Assembly: GCA_965215615.1 (NCBI GenBank)
Contig: OZ244068.1
Span: 62,001-126,000 of the forward strand
Length of the DNA: 64,000 nucleotides
DNA from: CBDATA01 sp965215615
GTDB taxonomy: Bacteria; Acidobacteriota; Vicinamibacteria; Marinacidobacterales; Marinacidobacteraceae
Reading direction: 5' to 3'
Part shown: in pieces, positions 1 to 8,401 of the stretch
Numbering within the stretch: the first letter of the stretch is position 1
Layout of the letters: each line of letters starts with the position of its first letter
The notes under the pieces: model-generated
What the model saw: the letters and a program-made list of their open reading frames with translations, nothing else
The model's database searches: none
Told to the model about the DNA's origin: nothing
Program-made: the position numbers and the translations under genes

Positions 1-401
1 GAGAAATCGATGTCCCGGACCAGGGGATCCTCGGCTTCCGGCGGAAGCAGCGGCCGGGCGATGTCCACCCGCTCGCGCACCGAAGCGAGAGCTTCCTGGG
101 TGTCCTCTCCGGTCTCGAACTCGACCTCGATCATCGAAAAGCCCTCGCTCGTGGACGAACGCATCTCCTTGATGCCGGCGATGGACTTGATTTCGGTCTC
201 GATGGGGCGGGTCACCACCGCCTCCATGTCGCTCGGGCTGACCCCCGGATACACGGTGTGCACCATCACGAGCGGAAATTCGACCTCGGGAAACGACTCC
301 CGCTGGAGCGAGACATAGACCCCGGTCCCCGCCAGGCAGATCACCAGGATCATGAAATACACCGACATGCGGTGCTGGATGGCGTACTTCGTGAGCCTCA
401 T
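1..401 (-). CDS. RND efflux permease, N-terminal part (cut by window edge)
   Basis: Inner-membrane RND (AcrB/MexB-type) permease, expected to export substrates using the proton gradient together with the adaptor and TolC protein encoded upstream. Only the first 133 codons are in the window; the rest lies beyond base 1. The visible part starts MRLTKYAIQHRMSVYFMILV, the usual first membrane helix of this family, and continues with the periplasmic motif around FPEVEFPLVMV and the segment GVSPSDMEAVVTRPIE, which matches the first porter subdomain. The ATG at 401-399 overlaps the stop of the adaptor gene as ATGA, so the two are translationally coupled. The truncation is a window effect, not a gene break. 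Confidence 0.93.
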   Translation of the reverse strand, partial: MRLTKYAIQHRMSVYFMILVICLAGTGVYVSLQRESFPEVEFPLVMVHTVYPGVSPSDMEAVVTRPIETEIKSIAGIKEMRSSTSEGFSMIEVEFETGEDTQEALASVRERVDIARPLLPPEAEDPLVRDIDF

Positions 402-1498
402 CGTCCGTTTCCTCCGTCAGCCTGGCGGGGCGATCCGGCTACCCGCACCTCCTGGCCGTCGAGCAGGTTGCGATGGCCGGCCACCACCACCGTTTCGCCG
501 ATTTCGAGGCCGGAAGCGACGAGCACCTGGTTGCCGCGGCCCGGCCCGAGGGTCACCGGCCGCATCTCCACCTGGCCGCCTTCGAGTACGAAGACGAACG
601 GCTTGGCGTCGCGCTCGACGATCAGATCCCGCGAGACCACGACCGCGTTCTCGAACACCTGCCGCTCGAGTTCGGCGCGAACGATCAGCCCCGACCGCAG
701 CATCCCCTCCGGGTTCAGGACCTCCACTTCCGACTCGAAGACGCGGCCCGGTGAGGAAGCGGCGGGGGCGATGTAGCGGATCTGCCCCTCGAAGCGCTTA
801 TCCGGATAGGCATCCACGGTCAGGGTCGCCGGCGATCCGATCCGGAAGTAGGCGATGTCCCGCTCCGGGATGCCGACCGTGGCGAGGAGTTTCTCGATCT
901 GGTGGATATCGGCGACCGGATTGCCCGGCGCGAGTACCTCTCCTCGTTCCACGTGCCGCTCGACCACGACGCCGGTCACCGGTGCGAAAACCTCCGACCG
1001 GGAGAGCCGGAGGCGGGCGGTGGCGAGCCGGGCTTCGGCGACTTCGAGGTTCGCCTCGGCCGTTTCGAGTTCCTGGCGCGGCGCGGCATCCCGCTCTACC
1101 AGCTCATTCGACCGGTCGAAATCCACGCGGGCCGCTTCGAGGGCGACCTCCGCCTCGTGAGCCGCGGCTTCGAGCAGGTCCACCCCGACGCGGGCCATCA
1201 CGGAACCCGCTTCGACCCGGTCGCCCTTCTCGAAAGTCACCTCGGAGACGGTTCCGCCGAGCTCGCTCGCCACCCGCACCTCGGTCCCCGGCTCCAGCCT
1301 TCCGGCGATCTGGAGCACATCCACCAGGATTTCGGGGGTGATCGTCGCCGTCTCCACCGGAGGCCGGACATCCCGGGTCTCGGGCGGGATTTCCGCGGCC
1401 ACGTTCGTTTCGCCGCCGCAGCCGGCGAGCAGGCAGGCCCCGAGCAGGATGGACACCGCGGCGGCGAACGGGCGATGGGGCCGAAGACTACTGGTCAC
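398..1498 (-). CDS. RND efflux periplasmic adaptor (membrane fusion protein) lipoprotein
   Basis: Links the inner-membrane RND permease to the outer-membrane TolC channel. The 366-residue product has a lipoprotein signal (hydrophobic stretch then LLAGC-G near residue 27), a beta-barrel/lipoyl half around EVRVASELGGTVSEVTFEKG, a short coiled-coil hairpin rich in Glu/Ala (about residues 110-160), and the second lipoyl half ending FAPVTGVVVERHVERGEVL. The length is normal for the family. It overlaps the permease start by 4 bases, and its own start lies 11 bases inside the end of the TolC gene, so the order is tolC-adaptor-permease in one transcript. The substrate is not evident. Confidence 0.93.
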   Translation of the reverse strand: MTSSLRPHRPFAAAVSILLGACLLAGCGGETNVAAEIPPETRDVRPPVETATITPEILVDVLQIAGRLEPGTEVRVASELGGTVSEVTFEKGDRVEAGSVMARVGVDLLEAAAHEAEVALEAARVDFDRSNELVERDAAPRQELETAEANLEVAEARLATARLRLSRSEVFAPVTGVVVERHVERGEVLAPGNPVADIHQIEKLLATVGIPERDIAYFRIGSPATLTVDAYPDKRFEGQIRYIAPAASSPGRVFESEVEVLNPEGMLRSGLIVRAELERQVFENAVVVSRDLIVERDAKPFVFVLEGGQVEMRPVTLGPGRGNQVLVASGLEIGETVVVAGHRNLLDGQEVRVAGSPRQADGGNGR

Positions 1499-2996
1499 GT
1501 TCGTTCTCCTCGTCCGCCGCGCCCGCGGGAGCGTCGGAAATCAACGAATGGGGGGCGCTCGCCGGGTAGCCGGCGAGGAACTTCATTTCGGCGAGCGCGT
1601 TCAGGGCATCGCGGGTGCTCGCCAGCATGTCGAGCTCCACTTCCCTTTCCAATTGGCCGGCTTCGAGCACCATAAGCTCGATCCCGACACCGGTGTCCCG
1701 CTCGGCGGCGGCGACCCGGTAGGCCTCGCGGGATTCCTCGAGCGCAAGCCGGGCATCCTCGATCGCGGCCAGCGCGTCATGCCACCGACGGATCTGATCC
1801 CGGAGCTGGACTTCGAGCGTGGATTCGTATTCCGTCTGTTCCCACTCGCTGCGGTTCTGCTGCGAGCGCAGCGCGGCGACTCGCGACCGGGCACCGAAGC
1901 CGTCGAAGAGTCTCCAGTTCACGCTGACCCCGACGCTCCAGTTGCGGCGGTGGAGCTCGGCGGTGTTCCCGATCGCGAAGCTGTTGACCCCGAAGGAGGC
2001 ATCCGCCCGCACTTCGGGCCGCACCTCGGCGAGCATCTGGGTCTCCTGGAGGCGGAGGATTTCGCGGTCCTTCGCAAAGGCTTCGAAGCCCGGGCGGGTG
2101 GCGGTCGCGATCTCGAGCAGCGCCGCCACCGGCAACACCCGTGGGAGCGGGTCGGGGAGTTCGAGCGCGTCCAGCACTTCGATGGCCCGGTCCTGATTCC
2201 GCCCGACGAGAGCATTCACGCCGGCCTGCTCCACCCGCAGATCCTCCTCGGTGGCGCGCATTTCCCGACGCAGCCGCGCGAGATCCACCTGGGCGCGCAG
2301 CACCTCGAGCCGTGCGCCGGTCCCGAACTGATGCCGGTCCCGCGCCACTTCCACGGCGCGTTCGCGGACCCGGACTGCCTCCGCGAGCACGTCACGGGTC
2401 CGGGAGGCGAGCTGATAGGCGTAAAGACGCTGGACGGTGTCGCGGGCGATCCGGTTGCGGAGCTCGGCGAGATTCAGCGCTTCCCGTTCGCGGGCGGCCC
2501 GGATTCCCTTGTAGAGACTGAGCCACCGATGCGACCAGAGCGACTGCGAAAGCCGGAGGTCCCAAAGGTAGGTCCCGAAGGTGAAGGCCCCTCCGAACGC
2601 GGAGGCATCGCCCCCTCCCGGGAAGCCTCCGGCGGCCTCCGGATCGTCGAGCAGGCGGGAGAAGAAGGGGCTGTTGCTGAACCCCGGATCCCGGGTCTCG
2701 GAGGCCGAGAGCTCGAGGTGGAGCTGGGGCAGGAACTGGGCGCGGGCCTCGCCAACCGTGGCATCCAGTTCGACGAACCGCTCGCGGTTCGCGCGCACCT
2801 GGGGGTGGAGCTCGATCGCCACGTCCACCGCCTGGGCGATGGTGAAACTCAGGGTTTCCCGCTCGATCAGCGCTCGGTACTGCTCGAGGACATCTTCGGC
2901 CGGACCTCCCGGCGACTGGCCGAACACCGGACCAGCCGCAAACAGCGCGGAAGCCAACAGGAACAAGGCAGGCCGGATGCGCGCTTCCGAATTCAT
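1488..2996 (-). CDS. TolC family outer-membrane efflux protein
   Basis: Outer-membrane channel of the RND pump encoded just downstream. From the ATG at 2996 the product is 502 residues with a signal peptide (ALFLLASALFAAGPVFGQ). Two OEP repeats follow, with long heptad-rich helices such as REREALNLAELRNRIARDTV and the family-typical ALNALAEMKFLAGY near the C-terminus. I chose the ATG at 2996 over an upstream in-frame start because a GGGAGG Shine-Dalgarno lies about 8 bases before it and the signal peptide then begins cleanly. It is the first gene of the operon. The 96 bases between it and the divergent exchanger gene must hold its promoter. Confidence 0.93.
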   Translation of the reverse strand: MNSEARIRPALFLLASALFAAGPVFGQSPGGPAEDVLEQYRALIERETLSFTIAQAVDVAIELHPQVRANRERFVELDATVGEARAQFLPQLHLELSASETRDPGFSNSPFFSRLLDDPEAAGGFPGGGDASAFGGAFTFGTYLWDLRLSQSLWSHRWLSLYKGIRAAREREALNLAELRNRIARDTVQRLYAYQLASRTRDVLAEAVRVRERAVEVARDRHQFGTGARLEVLRAQVDLARLRREMRATEEDLRVEQAGVNALVGRNQDRAIEVLDALELPDPLPRVLPVAALLEIATATRPGFEAFAKDREILRLQETQMLAEVRPEVRADASFGVNSFAIGNTAELHRRNWSVGVSVNWRLFDGFGARSRVAALRSQQNRSEWEQTEYESTLEVQLRDQIRRWHDALAAIEDARLALEESREAYRVAAAERDTGVGIELMVLEAGQLEREVELDMLASTRDALNALAEMKFLAGYPASAPHSLISDAPAGAADEENERDQ

Positions 2997-3092
2997 TGCT
3001 GATGCCTCCCGCCCGGCCTGTGCTCCGAACCGCACCCCATCTCGACCGGCGAGACGAAACCCGAGACCCGTTTGTTCCGCGAAGTCTAGCTA

Positions 3093-4175
3093 TTGGGGCA
3101 GGTGCGGGGCCGGTTCGGAGTTTTCCCGGTTTTCCACAAATTGGGGAAAACCCGCCTTCCGGAGCGCCGGATTCGCGGCGGTTCTCCGGGTTTCGTGCCC
3201 GGCCGGTTTTCCCCATCGAGGGTCGGATACCCTTCCCGCCGCTCCTTGCTCCTCCTTTCCTGCCTGTTCCTGCTGCTGGGTCTCGCCGGGCTGGTGTTCG
3301 GTGCCGATTGGCTCGTGGACGGCGCTTCGGCGCTCGCCCGGCGATTCCGCATCAGCCCGCTGGTCATCGGGCTCACCGTCATCGCCTACGGCACCTCGGC
3401 CCCCGAGATCGGTGCCAGTCTGGTCGCGGTGCTGCGCGACAGCCCCGGACTCGCGGTCGGCAACGTCATCGGCAGCAACGCCGCGAACATCGGGCTGATC
3501 CTCGGGGCCACCGCGCTGATGCGGTCCTTCGCCGTGAAATGGGAGCAGATCTCGCGCGAATTCATCTACATGCTGGGGGCGACCCTGCTCCTCTGGCCGA
3601 TGGCCGCCGCCGGCGAGATCGGTCGGGGCATCGGGGTTCTCTTCGTCGTCCTGCTTCTCGTGTTCAACTTCCTGTCCATCCGCTGGAACCGGAAGGCGGG
3701 AGTCTCTCCGGTGGCCGAAGGCGAGCTGCCGGCGGCCGGGCGCAGCCTCCTGTTCCTCGGCCTCGGACTCGGCACGCTGCTGGTCGGGGCGGAGCTTTTG
3801 GTGCGGGGGGCCTCCGATCTCGCCCGGGCGCTCGGCGCGTCCGAAATCACCATCGGCTTCACGGTGGTGGCGCTCGGTACTTCGCTTCCCGAGCTCGCCA
3901 CCTCGGTCGCCGCCGCCCGCCGGAACGAAATCCAGATCGTGGTGGGAAACGTGGTGGGGAGCAACGTGTTCAACGTGCTGGGGGCGCTCGGGATTTCGGC
4001 GGTGGTCGCCCCGGTGGCGGTGGATCCGCGGGTTCTCGCCGGCGAGCTGCCGGGGGTGGTGCTGCTGACCCTGCTCGGCGGGATATTCCTCTGGTCGGGC
4101 CGGAAGCTGACCCGGCTGGAAGGCGGCATCCTGCTCGCTGCCTACGCCGCCTACGTGGGTTGGGTGATCCTGTGA
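3093..4175 (+). CDS. CaCA family sodium/calcium exchanger (YrbG-like)
   Basis: Inner-membrane cation exchanger of the Ca2+:cation antiporter superfamily, swapping Ca2+ against Na+ or H+. It has two inverted alpha-repeats. The first carries GLTVIAYGTSAPEIGASL and GNVIGSNAANIGLILG, the second GFTVVALGTSLPELATSV and GNVVGSNVFNVLGALG. These hold the conserved acidic residues (Glu in SAPE and SLPE) that bind the ion. About ten hydrophobic segments are visible. The start is uncertain: the coordinates use a far-upstream TTG, but the first 50 residues are Arg/Pro-rich and unlike the family. A GTG at 3195 or a TTG at 3246, just before the first helix (SLLLLSCLFLLLGLAGL), is more likely. The stop overlaps the next start as TGATG. 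Confidence 0.9.
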   Translation: MGQVRGRFGVFPVFHKLGKTRLPERRIRGGSPGFVPGRFSPSRVGYPSRRSLLLLSCLFLLLGLAGLVFGADWLVDGASALARRFRISPLVIGLTVIAYGTSAPEIGASLVAVLRDSPGLAVGNVIGSNAANIGLILGATALMRSFAVKWEQISREFIYMLGATLLLWPMAAAGEIGRGIGVLFVVLLLVFNFLSIRWNRKAGVSPVAEGELPAAGRSLLFLGLGLGTLLVGAELLVRGASDLARALGASEITIGFTVVALGTSLPELATSVAAARRNEIQIVVGNVVGSNVFNVLGALGISAVVAPVAVDPRVLAGELPGVVLLTLLGGIFLWSGRKLTRLEGGILLAAYAAYVGWVIL

Positions 4176-5563
4176 TGTCCCGCCTCCTCGTTCTGGCCGC
4201 CCTCGTCGTCGGATGCGGAGAGGCTCCGGAGCCGGGAGATTCCCGGTTTCGTCGTTACGCCGCCGGAATCGCCGCCCACCACCTCTGCTCGGGTGTCTTC
4301 GTCGTGGGCCGGGTGACCGAGCGGTCTCCGGAGACGGTGCTCGCCGAGGACATCCGGCCGTTCCCGGCGTTCGCCTGGCAGGACGACTTCGAATGGCGGG
4401 TGGACGAAAACGCGCAAACCGCGACCGTATGGGCGGCCGATGTCAACCCGCGGACCGCCCGCTACCACGGCGATCAGGGGTGCGCGCTGCTCGAGGACGG
4501 CATGGATCAGGCGCACTTCACGCCGGTGGCGGTCCCCCGGAGCGAGCCTTCGGATCGGGACTGGCCGCTCGGCGACCGGGGCGCGGAAGAGCCCGACCAG
4601 CAGGGCGTGGACCGGGTGGCGCTCGACGAAGCGATCGACGGGGCGATGGCGGCGGGCCAGAACACCCGGGCGCTCGCGGTGCTGCGGCGGGGGCGGATCG
4701 TCGGCGAACGCTATGCGCCCGGCTTCACCCGTTCCACTCCGCAGATCAGTTGGTCCGAGGGAAAGAGCGTGACCGCCGCCCTCGTCGGGGTTCTGATCCA
4801 CGAGGGACATTTCGGGCTCGACGACCCGGCTCCGATCGCCGAATGGCGCGCCGGGGGCGACCCCCGTGCCCCCATCCTGCTTCGCCACCTGCTCACCATG
4901 ACCAGCGGGCTCGACATGACGAACGACGGGCTCGCGGGCCCCGCTTCGCTCACCCACGAGAACGAACACATGCGGGTCTATTTCGATGCGCTCGACGTCT
5001 TCGAGCACGCTTCCAGCCAGCCCGCCGAAATCGCGCCGGGAACCGAATTCCGCTACCGCAACTCCGACCCGCTCAGCCTCGGGCGGATCATCCGGGAGAC
5101 GGTCGAAAGGGGCGGCGGCGACTACCTGACCTTCCCGCAGCGGGCGCTCTTCGACCGCATCGGCTCGCGGGATTTCGTGCTCGAAACCGACCCCTGGGGC
5201 AACTTCATCCTGAGCGGCTACCTCTACGGGAGCGCCGCCGACTGGCTCCGGTTCGGGCTCTTGCACCTCGAAGACGGGGTGATCGGCGGCGAGCGTATCC
5301 TGCCGGAAGGGTGGACGGATTTCGTGAGCACGCCGAACCCGGGAGCGGCGGAGCAGGAATACGGGGGACTTTTCTGGCTGAACGCCGGCGGCCGCCATCC
5401 CGACATCCCGCGGGATGCCTATTGGGCGGCCGGGTTCATGGGGCAGACCACCATGATCGTTCCGTCCGAGGAGCTGGTGGTCGTCCGGCTCGGCCCGAGC
5501 CCCGGCGGTTTCGATGCGTACCTGAACGAGACGGTGGGTGCCATCGTCGCCTCCTTCGAGTGA
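4175..5563 (+). CDS. Beta-lactamase-family (class C/CubicO) serine hydrolase
   Basis: 462-residue exported serine hydrolase of the penicillin-binding-protein-like fold. It starts with a lipoprotein-type signal (MSRLLVLAALVVGCGEA). The catalytic motifs are visible: SxxK in SWSEGKSVTAALVGVLI, the family segment LLRHLLTMTSGLDM, and YxN in FRYRNSDPLSLGRII. Its natural substrate cannot be told; members include esterases, D-aminopeptidases and lactonases as well as beta-lactamases. Residues 20-150, before the catalytic domain, are not a recognisable domain. Its ATG overlaps the exchanger stop by one base, and the glycosyltransferase start follows within a few bases, so the three genes look co-transcribed. 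Confidence 0.88.
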   Translation: MSRLLVLAALVVGCGEAPEPGDSRFRRYAAGIAAHHLCSGVFVVGRVTERSPETVLAEDIRPFPAFAWQDDFEWRVDENAQTATVWAADVNPRTARYHGDQGCALLEDGMDQAHFTPVAVPRSEPSDRDWPLGDRGAEEPDQQGVDRVALDEAIDGAMAAGQNTRALAVLRRGRIVGERYAPGFTRSTPQISWSEGKSVTAALVGVLIHEGHFGLDDPAPIAEWRAGGDPRAPILLRHLLTMTSGLDMTNDGLAGPASLTHENEHMRVYFDALDVFEHASSQPAEIAPGTEFRYRNSDPLSLGRIIRETVERGGGDYLTFPQRALFDRIGSRDFVLETDPWGNFILSGYLYGSAADWLRFGLLHLEDGVIGGERILPEGWTDFVSTPNPGAAEQEYGGLFWLNAGGRHPDIPRDAYWAAGFMGQTTMIVPSEELVVVRLGPSPGGFDAYLNETVGAIVASFE

Positions 5564-5567
5564 CGGC

Positions 5568-6701
5568 GTGATCGTTTTCGCGCTCTCCGCTCTCGCCTGC
5601 CTCGTGGCGCTCGCCACCTTCGCGGAGATCGCCTCGGGAGCGCGCCGGCTGAAGCGCCTCGAGGAAGCGCCCTCGCCCACCGGGTCGCCGCCCCGAGTCA
5701 GCATCGTCTTCGCGGCCCGCGACGAAGAGGGGGGCATCGAGGCGGCGGCGCGGTCGCATCTCGCCCAGGACTACCCCGATTTCGAGGTCGTTGCGGTGGA
5801 CGACCGCTCCACCGATCGCACCGGGGAGATTCTCGGCCGGGTCGCCGCCGGGGCGGACGCGCTGACGGTCATCCGGATCGAGAGCCTCCCGCCGCGCTGG
5901 CTCGGCAAGTGCCACGCGCTTTCCCGGGGCGTTCGGGTGGCGACCGGAGAGTGGGTGCTGTTCACCGATGCCGACGTGGTGCTCGCCCCTTCGGCGCTCT
6001 CCCGAGCAGTCGGGCTCGCCGAAAGCGAGGGCCTCGACCACCTGACCGTCGTGCCCCACGCACGGATGCCGGGGTTCTTGCAGGCGTTCGGGGCGGCCTT
6101 CGCGATGTTCATGTCCTTCTACCTGCGGCCGTGGCGCATCCCGGACCCGAAGAGCGGGGCCTACGCGGGGATCGGAGCGTTCAATCTGGTCCGGAAGTCC
6201 GCCTACCACGCCGCCGGAGGCCACGAGGCCATCCGCCTCGCCGTGGACGACGACCTCCGGCTCGGCAAGGTTCTCAAGCGCTCCGGCGCCCGCTCGGCGC
6301 TCGCGCTCGGCAGCGGGCTCGTCACCGTGGACTGGTACCCCGATTTCCCTTCGGCGATCCGCGGCCTCGAAAAGGGGCTCTTCGGCGGCCTCCATTACTC
6401 CCTGCTCCGGGTTGCCGCGGTCTTCGGCGGCCAGGCGCTCTTGTTCCTGTGGCCGGTCGCCGGCCTCTTCTTCGGCGGCTGGGTCGCTCTCCTGAACGCG
6501 GTGACCTGTTTGATCTTCGGGGCGCTCTACCTCGGATATGCACGGGATCAGCGGGCTCCCCTCTGGAGCGTGGTGCTTTTGCCGGCGTGGTCGGCGATCT
6601 TCCAGTGGACCCTGCTGCGCTCCGCTTTCCGGACGCTGCTGCGGGGCGGGGTGGTCTGGCGCGGAACCTTCTATCCGCTCTCCGACCTGCGGGATGCGTA
6701 A
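5568..6701 (+). CDS. Family 2 glycosyltransferase, membrane-associated
   Basis: GT-A fold glycosyltransferase that would move a nucleotide-activated sugar to an envelope acceptor at the inner membrane. The GTG at 5568 gives 377 residues with an N-terminal helix (IVFALSALACLVALATF) and catalytic signatures: VSIVFAARDEEGGIE, VVAVDDRSTDRT, TDADVV (the DxD metal site) and the acceptor motif around VDDDLRLGKVL. Three C-terminal hydrophobic segments follow, e.g. LLFLWPVAGLFFGGWVALL. The architecture resembles hopanoid-associated HpnB-type transferases, but no hopanoid genes are in the window, so the acceptor is unknown. An upstream GTG at 5538 is an alternative start. It sits between a serine hydrolase and a LON-N gene with almost no spacing. 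Confidence 0.87.
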   Translation: MIVFALSALACLVALATFAEIASGARRLKRLEEAPSPTGSPPRVSIVFAARDEEGGIEAAARSHLAQDYPDFEVVAVDDRSTDRTGEILGRVAAGADALTVIRIESLPPRWLGKCHALSRGVRVATGEWVLFTDADVVLAPSALSRAVGLAESEGLDHLTVVPHARMPGFLQAFGAAFAMFMSFYLRPWRIPDPKSGAYAGIGAFNLVRKSAYHAAGGHEAIRLAVDDDLRLGKVLKRSGARSALALGSGLVTVDWYPDFPSAIRGLEKGLFGGLHYSLLRVAAVFGGQALLFLWPVAGLFFGGWVALLNAVTCLIFGALYLGYARDQRAPLWSVVLLPAWSAIFQWTLLRSAFRTLLRGGVVWRGTFYPLSDLRDA

Positions 6702-7308
6702 CCTCGCACGGTTTCTGCTCATGGCGGCGCTCCCCGGATTCGCTCCTCCGCTCCCGGAGACGATTCCGCTGTTCCCGCTGCCGGATGTCTCGCTCTTCCC
6801 CGAGGTGACCCGGCCGTTCTTCATCTTCGAGCCGCGCTACCGGGAGATGCTGGCCGACGCGCTCGAAGGGGACCGGGTGATCGGGATGGTGGCCTTGCAG
6901 CCCGGATACGAGGAGGACTACGAAGGCCGCCCGCCGGTCTTTTCGGTCGGCTGTGCCGGGGTCATCACCCGGGCGGCCCGGAACGAGGACGGAACCTGGT
7001 TCGTCGAGCTCGCCGGGACGACCCGCTTCCGCATCGTCGGCGAGGACGCGAGCCGGCCCTACCGGCTCGCGCTCGTGGAGCCGCTGCCCGAAGCGCGGGA
7101 CGACGACCGGCTGGCCACGATCCGCCTTCAGATAGACGAATGGCTGGCCGAGCCCTCGCCGGAAGCGGTCACCGACGAGCAGGTCGTGAACGTGGTGGCG
7201 GGTTCGGTGGGCGAGACCCCCGAGGACCGGCAGGCGCTGCTCGAGATGGACGGCCCGGTGGCGCGCGGCGAGGCGGTGCTCGCCTGGCTCGCACGGGACG
7301 ACCAATAG
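6694..7308 (+). CDS. Stand-alone LON substrate-binding (LON-N) domain protein
   Basis: 204-residue protein made of the N-terminal substrate-recognition domain of Lon protease without the ATPase or peptidase. The characteristic opening is visible (TIPLFPLPDVSLFPEVTRPFFIFEPRYREM), followed by VIGMVALQPG, CAGVITRA and GTTRFRIVGE, in the canonical order. Such proteins are common but their partners are largely unknown; they probably bind unfolded or specific proteins. The ATG at 6694 lies 8 bases inside the glycosyltransferase end, indicating coupling. Residues 1-20 are hydrophobic (NLARFLLMAALPGFAPP) and may act as a signal peptide, which would be unusual for a cytosolic-type domain. Confidence 0.87.
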   Translation: MRNLARFLLMAALPGFAPPLPETIPLFPLPDVSLFPEVTRPFFIFEPRYREMLADALEGDRVIGMVALQPGYEEDYEGRPPVFSVGCAGVITRAARNEDGTWFVELAGTTRFRIVGEDASRPYRLALVEPLPEARDDDRLATIRLQIDEWLAEPSPEAVTDEQVVNVVAGSVGETPEDRQALLEMDGPVARGEAVLAWLARDDQ

Positions 7309-7363
7309 GCAATGCGGCATGATCGTCCGGTCTGACCGAAGGAGGGCCTTGACGAGGAACGAC

Positions 7364-7669
7364 ATGACCACCGGGCGCGTCAGGCCGATGCCGAATCCGC
7401 CCCGTCTGGGCGAACTGGTCCGCGAGAGCATGGACGACGTGGGCTGGAGCGTGACCGAGACGGCAGCGCGTCTCGGGTGCGAGCGCGGGACGCTGTCGCG
7501 CGTCCTGAACGGCAAGGCAGGTGTCTCGGCGAACATGGCGCTCGCGCTCGAAGACATCGGCTGGGGAACCGCGGAACACGGGACGCGGATGCAGGCGAGT
7601 TACGAGCTGGCACAGGCGCGGCGCAACCGAACGGTCACGGAGCAGGGAGTCGGAGCGCTCTCCGTATGA
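7364..7669 (+). CDS. higA: HigA-family addiction-module antitoxin (XRE helix-turn-helix), orphan
   Basis: 101-residue DNA-binding protein of the HigA type, normally the antitoxin and autorepressor of a HigBA pair. The sequence PNPPRLGELVRESMDDVGWS opens exactly as HigA proteins do. It is followed by an XRE helix-turn-helix (SVTETAARLGCERGTLSRVL, then NGKAGVSANMALALEDIGWG). The ATG at 7364 has GAGGAA about 5 bases upstream; an in-frame TTG at 7349 sits too close to its own purine-rich stretch. No HigB RNase gene lies upstream, where it is expected, or downstream. It is therefore an orphan antitoxin or a regulator derived from one. Confidence 0.85.
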   Translation: MTTGRVRPMPNPPRLGELVRESMDDVGWSVTETAARLGCERGTLSRVLNGKAGVSANMALALEDIGWGTAEHGTRMQASYELAQARRNRTVTEQGVGALSV

Positions 7670-7691
7670 TGGACATGACGGGATACTGACG

Positions 7692-7784
7692 ATGCACGGC
7701 GAAGCGGTCATCGTTTGGTTGGAGCAGTTGTCACGCTTGGTTTTTGGCGACATGGTCCGGAAATCCAAGGGAGGATTGTTGTGA
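7692..7784 (+). CDS. Small ORF, 30 residues, unknown
   Basis: A 30-codon reading frame beginning MHGEAVIVWLEQLSRLVFGD and ending GGLL. Its stop overlaps the GTG of the next small ORF as GTGA, the arrangement of coupled genes. It has no recognisable family, and at this length chance cannot be excluded. It matters mainly as the possible leader partner of the lipopeptide frame that runs into the repeat at 7829. Confidence 0.3.
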   Translation: MHGEAVIVWLEQLSRLVFGDMVRKSKGGLL

Positions 7785-7846
7785 CTCGGAGAAAATTTGT
7801 CACAGACTTTTGTTTCGTAGCTCTTGCGCTAGCAGGCTGTGGATAA
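7781..7846 (+). CDS. Tiny lipoprotein-like ORF ending inside a repeat end
   Basis: 21 codons starting GTG, with GGGAGGA about 4 bases upstream. The product reads MTRRKFVTDF then CFVALALAGCG and stops. It has a basic N-terminus, a hydrophobic core and a lipobox (LAGC), so it looks like a lipoprotein signal peptide with one residue after the lipidated Cys. The last six codons and the stop come from the left terminal inverted repeat of the element at 7829-8015. It is probably the 5' remnant of a lipoprotein gene cut by the element; a functional micro-lipopeptide is the alternative. Confidence 0.4.
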   Translation: MTRRKFVTDFCFVALALAGCG

Positions 7847-8015
7847 ACTGGCGTGAGCACCGAGACGGGTGAGGCGCCCGGCTGACAAGGCGCGTGAGTG
7901 AGCAATAGCAGCGCTATTTCGACCGAAACGCAACGAAGAGCGAGCCTCCAGGCGAGCGTTCAGACGGGATGCATCGCTCGTCGAATGCCGCGTTAGTTTT
8001 TCCACAGCCTGCTAG
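7829..8015 (+). mobile_element. Inverted-repeat element, copy 1 (MITE-like, 187 bp)
   Basis: Non-coding element bounded by CTAG and matching inverted ends: CTAGCAGGCTGTGGATAAAC on the left, and on the right a sequence whose complement begins CTAGCAGGCTGTGGAAAAAC. The interior holds GTGAGCACCGAGACGGGTGA, a hairpin AATAGC-AGC-GCTATT, and CGCAACGAAGAGCGAGCC. The same interior recurs at 11911-12100 and 38690-38879, in the same orientation. The size, paired ends and lack of coding fit a MITE, i.e. a non-autonomous relative of an insertion sequence. No transposase gene is in the window. This copy has the best-preserved ends. Confidence 0.8.
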
Positions 8016-8069
8016 GAGGAGCGGGATGCCGAAACGGCGGGGGGGCGCTCGCGCCGGCTTCATCTGTCC

Positions 8070-8095
8070 GGGAGGGAGTCGCTGCTCTCCCTCCC
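8070..8095. terminator. Hairpin, possible terminator
   Basis: GGGAGGGAG at 8070-8078 pairs perfectly with CTCCCTCCC at 8087-8095 around an 8-base loop. There is no T-run after it. It lies between the repeat and the gene at 8123, so it could end transcription from upstream or sit in the leader of that gene. Confidence 0.3.
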
Positions 8096-8122
8096 CCGCT
8101 TCCGCCGATCGGTCCGGAGGAT

Positions 8123-8401
8123 GTGACACCGGAGCGGCTGATGCAGACCGTCCTCAGGCTTCAGGAAGCCGGCTTTCTTACCGATGAGCAGGCGGCACAG
8201 ATCCAGTCAGATCCTGAAAAGGCGTTGGATCTCATGCGCGAAATCATGGGCAACCCCGAGAGCTTCGGGATCCCGGCGAATCACGAAGAAACATTACGAG
8301 AGCGCGGGAAAGCCTTGACAGATCGCATCCGGAGTCATATGAATGCCGGAATGTCGCTCCAAGATGCTACGGATGCGGTGAAAAAGGAGTTGCGTCAGTG
8401 A
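8123..8401 (+). CDS. Hypothetical protein, 92 residues, helical
   Basis: Unrecognised small protein with predicted helices and high Glu/Lys/Gln: LMQTVLRLQEAGFLTDEQAA, then a middle region naming a possible loop (NPESFGIPA), and a basic-acidic tail DATDAVKKELRQ. It has no signal peptide or membrane segment. The GTG at 8123 follows CCGGAGGAT closely. An ATG at 8141 with GGAG 6 bases upstream is an equally good start. Its stop overlaps the start of the following small lipoprotein gene as GTGA, so the two are almost certainly co-expressed. Confidence 0.6.
   Translation: MTPERLMQTVLRLQEAGFLTDEQAAQIQSDPEKALDLMREIMGNPESFGIPANHEETLRERGKALTDRIRSHMNAGMSLQDATDAVKKELRQ

Noticed and set aside
1..401. Truncated RND permease as a pseudogene
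   Set aside because: The frame is open to base 1; it is simply cut by the window edge.
2996..4174. Upstream extension of the serine hydrolase frame
   Set aside because: It overlaps the exchanger gene in another frame; the lipoprotein signal begins at the ATG at 4175.
7829..8015. Repeat element as a CRISPR-like or riboswitch feature
   Set aside because: Copies are far apart, have inverted ends and sit in varied contexts, which fits a mobile element better than an array or a regulator of one gene class.
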